A stretch of 64,000 nt of DNA, taken from positions 52,923-116,922 of the forward strand of contig JAZUBU010000018.1 in assembly GCA_045638645.1 (NCBI GenBank), given 5' to 3'. The stretch is from JAGCJX01 sp045638645 (GTDB lineage Bacteria > Bacteroidota > Bacteroidia > Bacteroidales > UBA932). Shown here piece by piece: positions 7,499 through 14,357 of the stretch. Every line of letters begins with the position of its first letter. Within the stretch, counting starts at the first letter, position 1. A program made the translations under genes and the position numbers. The notes beneath the pieces were generated by a model. That model had not been told where the DNA came from, searched no databases, and saw nothing but the letters and a program-made list of their open reading frames with translations.

Positions 7499-8557
7499 AT
7501 GAACCTGGAATCCTTCCTCAACCTGCTCAGCATCGACTCTTCTTCCGGGAAAGAAAGAAGATTGGCCGAATACCTGGCATACGCCTTCGCGACAGCCCGT
7601 TGCCAGACCGAATGTTACGAAGTAGGCGACGGATCCCTGAACCTATATTTCCGATGGGGTACTCCCCGCATCCTGTTCTGCACCCACCTGGATACCGTCC
7701 CCCCTTTCATTCCCCCTCGCGTAGAAACACTCCTGCCGAGTGACTTGGCTGCCGAAACCCCGGCCTGCGCTGATTTGAGGATATCCGGTCGCGGAAGTTG
7801 TGACGCCAAAGGACAAATCTTTGCCATGTACACCGCCTGCCGGGAACTGGAAGAGGCCGGTCATACGGACTTTGGACTGCTGCTGGTATCGGGAGAGGAG
7901 ACGGGCTCGAATGGTGCAAAACAAGTCCGCAACCAAATTCCATCCTGCGAATACCTGGTGGTCGGAGAACCGACCGACAACAAAATGGTCTCTGCCTGCA
8001 AAGGAACCAAGGCATACGAGGTCGTCATCCATGGACACAGTGCCCATTCCGGCTACCCGGAATACGGATACAGCGCCATCCTTCGGTTCAACCAATGGCT
8101 GAACCGGCTCCAAAGCATCCGATTCGACGAAGACCCCGTACTGGGTCCCACCACCTGGAACATCGGTTGCCTGCAAAGCAACAACGCACAGAACATCCTC
8201 AGCGACCAGGTGCGCTTCCGGATCTACTTCCGGACCACATTTGCCAGCGACAGTCAGGTTGAACAAACCATGCTCGAATTACAGGACGAATACACGGACA
8301 TCACAGCCCACGGAGGCGACACGCCTGCCCGGTACCACACACTTCCGGGTTTTGATACCAAAACCGTTGCCTTCGGGAACGATGCCCCGCACTTACCGGG
8401 ATTCGAGAACAAAATCATCTGCGGTCCAGGCTCAATTCTGGTAGCTCACACCGATCACGAATCCATCCTTTGGAGCGAAATTCGGGAGGCCGCCAACTTA
8501 TACAAAAAAATCTACCACCAAATACAAACACCCCAAAAGCACTCGCAAGAAAAATGA
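7499..8557 (+). CDS. dapE: M20 family metallo-deacylase, probable succinyl-diaminopimelate desuccinylase
   Basis: 352-aa di-zinc amidohydrolase. The ligand set of M20 is complete: His63/Asp65 in CTHLDTVPP, Asp in GRGSCDAKGQ, catalytic Glu133 and ligand Glu134 in SGEETGS, Glu in VGEPTDN and His317 in VAHTDHE. The family covers ArgE (acetylornithine deacetylase) and DapE. Placement as first gene of an operon with asd, lysC, dapBA and dapD argues for DapE, which hydrolyses N-succinyl-LL-DAP; the sequence alone does not decide. The start is the ATG at 7499 just before MNLESFLNLL. Its TGA overlaps the asd ATG (ATGA). Confidence 0.75.
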   Translation: MNLESFLNLLSIDSSSGKERRLAEYLAYAFATARCQTECYEVGDGSLNLYFRWGTPRILFCTHLDTVPPFIPPRVETLLPSDLAAETPACADLRISGRGSCDAKGQIFAMYTACRELEEAGHTDFGLLLVSGEETGSNGAKQVRNQIPSCEYLVVGEPTDNKMVSACKGTKAYEVVIHGHSAHSGYPEYGYSAILRFNQWLNRLQSIRFDEDPVLGPTTWNIGCLQSNNAQNILSDQVRFRIYFRTTFASDSQVEQTMLELQDEYTDITAHGGDTPARYHTLPGFDTKTVAFGNDAPHLPGFENKIICGPGSILVAHTDHESILWSEIREAANLYKKIYHQIQTPQKHSQEK

Positions 8558-9525
8558 GTCACCGCATACCTGTCGGCATCCTCGGCTGCACCGGGGCCGT
8601 CGGCCAAAAATTCATCAGCCTGCTGGAAAGACACCCCTGGTTCCGGATCACGGACGTGGTCGCCTCTGAACGTTCCGCAGGAAAAACCTGCGCCGGTCTC
8701 GTCATCAAAGGACCGTATGACCGCCTTGAATCCCGAATCCTTTTCTCCGGACTGGATGCTTCCGTCGCAGGAGATCTGGAAAGCCGGTACGCTGAACTAG
8801 GTCACCTGGTCATCAGCAATGCACGGAACCACCGGATGGATGAACTCGTCCCCTTGGTCATCCCGGAGATCAATGGCTACGAACTCAACAAAATCCAACG
8901 CCAACCTACCTACCACAGATCCGGAGGAGCGATTGTCACCAACCCGAATTGTTCCACCACCCTGATGGCACTGGCCTTGTATCCTATCCACCGGCTCTTT
9001 GGGTTGGAAAAGGTTATGGTAACCACCCTACAAGCCATTTCCGGAGCCGGTTATCCGGGAATCCCGTCGTGGGACATCCTCGGAAACACCCTCCCCTTCA
9101 TTGATGGAGAAGAAGAAAAGATGGAACGGGAGTTGAGCAAGATCTTTCATAGCTCAGATCTGTCCATCTCCGCCACCTGCAACCGGGTACCCGTCATCGA
9201 CGGACACACCCTCTGCCTGTCGGTTTCTACCCAGAAAACCGCTTCCCTCGAGGAAATGCGCAACGCACTTGAACAGGCCTATCCAGAAATGGACCTGCCC
9301 TCTTCACCCAGTCCGGTCATTCAATTTCTACAGGAGGAGAACCGCCCGCAACCGAAGCTCGATGTCCTTGCCGGAAACGGCATGACCGTCAGCATCGGAC
9401 GCCTGCGCCCCTGCAACATCCTGGACTGGAAATTCACAGCCTTGGGCCACAACACCATCCGCGGAGCTGCCGGCGGAGCCATCCTCAATGCAGAATGGAT
9501 GGTCAGGGCAGGATTGGTCAAATGA
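8554..9525 (+). CDS. asd: Aspartate-semialdehyde dehydrogenase
   Basis: 323-aa NADPH enzyme converting aspartyl phosphate to the semialdehyde. N-terminal nucleotide loop GILGCTGAVGQKFISLLERH; active-site Cys133 in NPNCSTT; GAGYPG(I) segment; catalytic His in NRVPVIDGHT. The layout (NSARN-type loop, PEINGYEL) resembles the archaeal/fungal-type Asd branch more than the E. coli type. Starts at the ATG at 8554 overlapping the upstream stop, and its own TGA overlaps the lysC ATG. Confidence 0.93.
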   Translation: MSHRIPVGILGCTGAVGQKFISLLERHPWFRITDVVASERSAGKTCAGLVIKGPYDRLESRILFSGLDASVAGDLESRYAELGHLVISNARNHRMDELVPLVIPEINGYELNKIQRQPTYHRSGGAIVTNPNCSTTLMALALYPIHRLFGLEKVMVTTLQAISGAGYPGIPSWDILGNTLPFIDGEEEKMERELSKIFHSSDLSISATCNRVPVIDGHTLCLSVSTQKTASLEEMRNALEQAYPEMDLPSSPSPVIQFLQEENRPQPKLDVLAGNGMTVSIGRLRPCNILDWKFTALGHNTIRGAAGGAILNAEWMVRAGLVK

Positions 9526-10904
9526 TCGTCATGAAATTTGGAGGCACGTCCGTTGCCGATGCCGAAGCCATTCACAGAATGATGAACCTAGTAGAAGAAC
9601 GATTACAGAAACACCCCTTGATTGTGGTCTCAGCCTTGTCCAAGGTCACCGATACCTTGTACAAAATTTGCGAGTACGCCGAACGGTCGGAAAGCATTGA
9701 GGCCCTGATGCTGGTAGAACACCTGCGCGAACGCCACAAACGCGTCATCGAAGGCTTGATTCCGAACACCAATCCGTTTTACCAATCAGCCAACGGACGC
9801 ATCGACGAACTATGCAACCAACTCAAAAAACTTATTGAAGTTGTCTGCGATCTGGAAGAACTCTCAGACCGAAGCCGCGCACGAATCACCTCCACCGGCG
9901 AATACCTATCCTCCAACCTCATCGCCAATGCCTTGAACGCAAGAGGGATTCAAACCAACCTGGTGGATGCGCGCAAACTCATCCTCACAGACCAGAACCA
10001 CCTGCAAGGGGAACCCGACCTGCACCGCATCGCCGAAGTGGTCCCGCACGTGATCCAGGAGGCTCAACGACTGCTCAATGGAGAAAGTGCCGATGCCCTG
10101 ATTACGCAAGGGTTCGTTTCCGCAACCGACGGCGGCATCCCGACCGTCCTGGGTCGTGGAGGATCCGACTACACGGCTTCGTTGCTGGGCATGGCCGTTG
10201 GCGCCGAAAGCATTGAGATCTGGACCGATGTGGACGGCATCCACACCGCCGATCCCCGCAAAATCAAAAACACCCGGAGCCTGCGTGAAATTTCGTACGA
10301 AGAAGCAGCCGAAATGGCCCATTTTGGAGCCAAAGTCCTCCATCCCGCGACCATAGAACCCGCTGTGGACAAAAGCATCCCGATCACCGTCCTCAATGCA
10401 CAAAACCCCCAGGCTCCCGGCACAAAAATCCGGCGGAACTGCGAAGTCAATACTGGAATCAAGTCGCTTTCATACAAGGACAACATCCTGCTGGTAAGCA
10501 TCTTCTCCAACAGGATTCTCCAATCCGCCAGTTTTCTGAGCCGCATATTGGGAATCTTCAGCAAACACCACCTGCCCATTGACCTGATCAGTACCTCGGA
10601 GTCCAATGTAACCATCACCCTTCCCGGCGGCATCCCCCTGGAAACTATTCTGGAAGAACTCGCCCCTTACGCCACCGTTTTTGTAGAAACGGGAATGGCC
10701 CAACTGTCCCTGGTTGGCAAAGAACTCATCTTGGTACCCGAGCTGTACCCGAAAATCTTTCAAGTGCTCGCGCAAGAAAAAATTTATTTAATTTCGCAAG
10801 GAGCTTCGTTGAACAACCTGAACTTTGTCGTGGAGAAAACCCGACTACCGGAAATCTCGAGCCTGTTGCATCAAACCCTTTTTGAACATGAAAATCATAC
10901 TTAG
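9522..10904 (+). CDS. lysC: Aspartate kinase (monofunctional, two ACT subdomains)
   Basis: 460-aa enzyme for the first committed step from aspartate. The kinase domain starts with the signature MKFGGTSV and contains GFVSATDGGIPTVLGRGGSD and the EIWTDVDGIHTADPR motif. The C-terminal third (from about residue 310) has two ACT subdomains (LLVSIFSNRILQSASFL..., LSLVGKELILVP...), so feedback control, probably by lysine, is expected. It has no homoserine dehydrogenase domain. The ATG at 9522 overlaps the asd stop; the 3' end overlaps the next gene by 17 bp. Confidence 0.94.
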   Translation: MIVMKFGGTSVADAEAIHRMMNLVEERLQKHPLIVVSALSKVTDTLYKICEYAERSESIEALMLVEHLRERHKRVIEGLIPNTNPFYQSANGRIDELCNQLKKLIEVVCDLEELSDRSRARITSTGEYLSSNLIANALNARGIQTNLVDARKLILTDQNHLQGEPDLHRIAEVVPHVIQEAQRLLNGESADALITQGFVSATDGGIPTVLGRGGSDYTASLLGMAVGAESIEIWTDVDGIHTADPRKIKNTRSLREISYEEAAEMAHFGAKVLHPATIEPAVDKSIPITVLNAQNPQAPGTKIRRNCEVNTGIKSLSYKDNILLVSIFSNRILQSASFLSRILGIFSKHHLPIDLISTSESNVTITLPGGIPLETILEELAPYATVFVETGMAQLSLVGKELILVPELYPKIFQVLAQEKIYLISQGASLNNLNFVVEKTRLPEISSLLHQTLFEHENHT

Positions 10905-12474
10905 CGGATACGGCAAAATGGGACACGCTGTAGAACGCATCCTGCAAGAGGAAAGCCTTACCTGTGTCACTACCACAAACAACCTTCGCAGCCTGGATCC
11001 GGCAATCTGCCGGGATGCTGTCTGCATTGATTTCAGTACACCGGCAGCCCTTCGCGACCACTATGCCTTCCTGGCACAGCATTTCAAGGCAGCCGTCATC
11101 GGAACAACCGGCTGGCAGGATATCAAAGACATGATAGAAGACTGTTTCCAAAGCAACGGAACCCCCATGATCCATGCATCCAACTTTTCCATTGGTGCGA
11201 ATCTGCTTTTCAAAAGTGTCCAGGATTTGGGCACGCAGCTGGCAGACTTGGAAACTTGCTTTCAGGCCCACTTGACAGAGACCCACCACACCCAAAAACT
11301 GGATGCTCCGAGCGGAACGGCCAAGAGACTGGCCGAACTCTTTACCCAAAGCTCCGGCTTGCCTATTAGCATCCAGGCCGAACGAATCGGAGAGGTTACC
11401 GGAATCCACAACTTGACCTTGACGGGGCCTTCCGACCGCCTGACCCTTGAGCACGAAGCCTTGGATCGGGAAGGCTTCGCGCGAGGAGCCGTTCTGGCGG
11501 CCAAAATCGCCAACAGGATGGCAGACCAACCCGATACAAACAGGCAGAAGGTGTACGAATTTCAAGAGGTACTTCGAAAACAGCACACAGGTAACAAAAA
11601 ACGCTGGCAGGGATGCGGTACCGCCCTGATCACCCCCTTCCGCGACGGTCAAGTCGATCAGAAAGCACTCCGCCAGCTGGTACAAAGCCAAGTTGCCGCA
11701 GGAATCCATTTCCTCGTACCCTTGGGAACCACGGCAGAAACACCCTGTCTTGAAACGGAAGAAAAACTCCAGATTCTGACCATCGTCCGCGAGGAAGCCC
11801 CGCACCTCCCGCTTCTGGCCGGAGCCGGCAGCAACAGCACCCTCATCACTTGCCAGAACATCCGACGTCTGAACACCCTCCCCATCCAAGGCTACCTCCT
11901 GGCAACACCCTATTACAACAAACCTACCCAACAAGGACTCTACGAACATTTTCGGACGGCCGCCGCGCAGACCGACAAAGACATCATCCTGTACAACGTA
12001 CCGGGACGAACCGGCGTCAACCTGCTGCCCGATACCGTCCTACGTCTGAGCGAGATCCCCAACATCGTCGGCATCAAGGAGGCCTCCGGCAACTACGCAC
12101 AGATTTGTGAAATCATCCGCCAGGCCCCGACCGGATTTTCGGTCTTGAGTGGCAACGACGACGAGACCCTCTCCCTGATGAGCAGTGGTGCCGATGGGGT
12201 CATCAGCGTTGCTTCCAACCTGCTGCCCAAGGCTATGAGCAACCTCTGCGAACTGCTGGAACAGGAGCGGATGACCGAGGCCCGCGCCCTGCACCTGCGT
12301 CTGCTTCCGTTCTTCAAGGCCTGCTTTATCGAGAGCAACCCCATTCCCATCAAAGCGGCATTGGCAGACCTGGGTCGAATTCAGAACGAATTAAGACTAC
12401 CGCTGACCCCCGCATCGAATTCAACCCACCAAACCCTGGAGGCCGCGCTGGCTCCCCTGCAAGACCTGCTGTAA
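10888..12474 (+). CDS. dapBA: Bifunctional DapB-DapA fusion: HTPA reductase and HTPA synthase
   Basis: 528-aa single reading frame with two complete enzymes of DAP synthesis in reverse order of the pathway. Residues 1-230 are DapB: nucleotide loop GYGKMG, IGTTGW, and the catalytic block His133-His134...Lys137...DAPSGT. Residues 242-528 are DapA: Thr281/Thr282 in GTTAETP, Tyr369 in YNVPGRTG, Schiff-base Lys397 in GIKEASGN, and NPIPIKAAL near the end. The linker of about 12 residues (RKQHTGNKKRWQ) has no stop or frameshift. Start is the ATG at 10888, 17 bp inside lysC. No separate dapA or dapB is seen in the window. All key residues are present, so both activities are expected. Confidence 0.92.
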   Translation: MKIILSGYGKMGHAVERILQEESLTCVTTTNNLRSLDPAICRDAVCIDFSTPAALRDHYAFLAQHFKAAVIGTTGWQDIKDMIEDCFQSNGTPMIHASNFSIGANLLFKSVQDLGTQLADLETCFQAHLTETHHTQKLDAPSGTAKRLAELFTQSSGLPISIQAERIGEVTGIHNLTLTGPSDRLTLEHEALDREGFARGAVLAAKIANRMADQPDTNRQKVYEFQEVLRKQHTGNKKRWQGCGTALITPFRDGQVDQKALRQLVQSQVAAGIHFLVPLGTTAETPCLETEEKLQILTIVREEAPHLPLLAGAGSNSTLITCQNIRRLNTLPIQGYLLATPYYNKPTQQGLYEHFRTAAAQTDKDIILYNVPGRTGVNLLPDTVLRLSEIPNIVGIKEASGNYAQICEIIRQAPTGFSVLSGNDDETLSLMSSGADGVISVASNLLPKAMSNLCELLEQERMTEARALHLRLLPFFKACFIESNPIPIKAALADLGRIQNELRLPLTPASNSTHQTLEAALAPLQDLL

Positions 12475-12497
12475 TCACCCCTCTCAAGAAAATTTCC

Positions 12498-13346
12498 ATG
12501 AACAACAACCCTCCCAAAACCGACACAATAGAGAATCCTGAAATTACGGAATTTCTGACCACCTGCAAAGCCCTGGAATCAGGCAGCATCCGTGTTGCCA
12601 CACCCCATTACGGCCCCAACCAGGCACCCGATCAAGCCGCCGGCCAAGCGCCCGAAAGCTGGACCGTACATCCGGAGATCAAGGCCACCATCCTCAAAGG
12701 GTTCCGCCACGGCCAACTGACCGCCATGCACCAAGGCGATTTCAACTTCTGGGAGAAAGATACATTTCCGATGCAAACATTCCAACAAGACCAACGGGTC
12801 CGCATCGTTCCGGGAGGTACCAGCATCCGCCGGGGAGCCTTCCTGGCTCCAGGGGTGATCGTCATGCCCCCTTCCTACGTCAATGTCGGTGCCTATGTGG
12901 ACAGCGATACCCTCATTGACTCCCACGTGCTCGTCGGATCTTGTGCCCAAATCGGGAAACGGGTCCACCTGTCCGCAGGGGTACAGATCGGCGGGGTATT
13001 GGAACCCGTCGGAGCCCTGCCGGTCATCATCGAAGACGATGTCTTTGTCGGAGGAAATTGTGGTATTTATGAAGGGGTCCGTGTCTGCCAAGGAGCCGTC
13101 ATCGCCAGCGGGGTCATCCTGAACGGTTCAACGGCCTTGTACGATGCCACTACCGGCACCTATCTGCGACCCGATGAGAAAGGATGCCTTACGGTGCCCC
13201 GGCACGCCGTCGTTGTTGCCGGTAGCCGTCCGATACAACAAGGACCCGCTGCGGCCACCGGCATCCACCTCTACACGCCGGTCATCATCAAATACCGGGA
13301 TGCGAAGACCGACCGCGCACTCGTTCTGGAAGACTTGTTGCGGTAA
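12498..13346 (+). CDS. dapD: Tetrahydrodipicolinate N-succinyltransferase
   Basis: 282-aa hexapeptide-repeat acyltransferase using succinyl-CoA. The left-handed beta-helix is clear (RIVPGGTSIRRGAFLAPGVI, then VNVGAYVDSDTLIDSHVLVG, then VGGNCGIYEGVRV) and matches DapD closely. It lies 23 bp after dapBA and marks the succinylase route, not the DapL aminotransferase route used by many Bacteroides. Convergent with dapF, 13 bp apart. Confidence 0.92.
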   Translation: MNNNPPKTDTIENPEITEFLTTCKALESGSIRVATPHYGPNQAPDQAAGQAPESWTVHPEIKATILKGFRHGQLTAMHQGDFNFWEKDTFPMQTFQQDQRVRIVPGGTSIRRGAFLAPGVIVMPPSYVNVGAYVDSDTLIDSHVLVGSCAQIGKRVHLSAGVQIGGVLEPVGALPVIIEDDVFVGGNCGIYEGVRVCQGAVIASGVILNGSTALYDATTGTYLRPDEKGCLTVPRHAVVVAGSRPIQQGPAAATGIHLYTPVIIKYRDAKTDRALVLEDLLR

Positions 13347-13359
13347 CCATTTCCCAAGC

Positions 13360-14232
13360 CTAGTCTGAGGTATCGGACGAGATTACCTCGCCAACCTGTA
13401 CGGCCGGCCCGGTCAACCAGATCTCCCGAGCACAACAACCGGCTGCCTGACGCAAATCCTGGGGCAAGGGTTCAAAATCTACGGAAAGAGCATCCCGCAA
13501 GGCCTGGACTTGCAGTGCTACCCGAGGGTCACTGCCCAGTGCCGGATACGGGACACGGCCGGAAAGGACCGAGGCGACACACGAAGCCACGATCCCAGTC
13601 CCACAAGCATAGGTTTCCGCCTCCACACCTTTCTCAAAGGTTCGGACACGCAAATGTTCTGCATCCACCACGTCCACGAAGTTGACATTGGTACCTACGG
13701 GTGCAAAATACGGGTCGTGGCGCAATGCCCGGCCCTCTTGGTCCACCGCCACCTCCGCAAGATCGCCTGCAACAAAGCAAACCCGGTGACGGGTGCCGGT
13801 GTCGAGGTACCAGTCTCCATCCGACAAGGCCTCCCAATGAACCACATCGGTCATCTTCAGGCGGACCGTCATGCGGGTCAGTGCCTCATTGTGTTCTACT
13901 ATTTCTGCCGTATGCAAACCGTCCGCCGCTTCAAAGGCAAAAGAGGTATAGCCCAGCCAAGCAGCGAATGCCACCATGCAACGTCCCCCGTTCCCACACA
14001 TCATTCCACCGCTGCCATCCGGGTTGTAAAAGACCATCTTGAAGTCTGCCGCCCGGCTTTCTTCCAGCAACATAAGACCATCCGCCCCAAAGCCATAACG
14101 GCGGTCACACAATTCAGCAATCATGCCAGGAGTCAAAGAATCATAGGCTCCCGACCGGTTATCGGCTACCAGGAAATCGTTCCCAGCACCTTGGTATTTA
14201 TAAAAACGCATCGTCTTCCGATTCTGATTCAT
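13360..14232 (-). CDS. dapF: Diaminopimelate epimerase
   Basis: 290-aa cofactor-independent epimerase making meso-DAP. Both catalytic cysteines are present: Cys in MCGNGGRC and Cys in ACGTGIV. Other family blocks: FYKYQGAGNDFLV, RRYGFGADGLMLLE, GTNVNFVDVV. The start at 14232 adds MNQNRKT; the internal ATG at 14211 (MRFYKYQG) is equally likely. It faces the dapE-dapD operon and completes it. A tandem repeat lies just upstream. Confidence 0.93.
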   Translation of the reverse strand: MNQNRKTMRFYKYQGAGNDFLVADNRSGAYDSLTPGMIAELCDRRYGFGADGLMLLEESRAADFKMVFYNPDGSGGMMCGNGGRCMVAFAAWLGYTSFAFEAADGLHTAEIVEHNEALTRMTVRLKMTDVVHWEALSDGDWYLDTGTRHRVCFVAGDLAEVAVDQEGRALRHDPYFAPVGTNVNFVDVVDAEHLRVRTFEKGVEAETYACGTGIVASCVASVLSGRVPYPALGSDPRVALQVQALRDALSVDFEPLPQDLRQAAGCCAREIWLTGPAVQVGEVISSDTSD

Positions 14233-14255
14233 AATTTGTTAGTATCTACGACAAA

Positions 14256-14295
14256 TTTGAAAAATAATCCTTATTTTTGAAAAATAATCCTTATT
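14256..14295. repeat. Perfect 20-bp tandem repeat, two copies
   Basis: The unit beginning TTTGAAAAATAATCC occurs at 14256-14275 and again at 14276-14295 without mismatch, in the 125-bp gap between divergent dapF and the outer-membrane receptor gene. A -7-like TATTTTTG spans the junction (14272-14279) on the plus strand. Possible operator or promoter duplication. Confidence 0.7.
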
Positions 14296-14357
14296 AAAAA
14301 GTTGATTTTTTTATTAAAAAATTACTTTCCCGTACCAAAAAGTACCCATTTTGCAGC

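Noticed and set aside
7499..8557. Calling the M20 protein acetylornithine deacetylase (argE)
   Set aside because: Similarity cannot separate ArgE from DapE; the DAP operon context favours DapE, so argE was not used.
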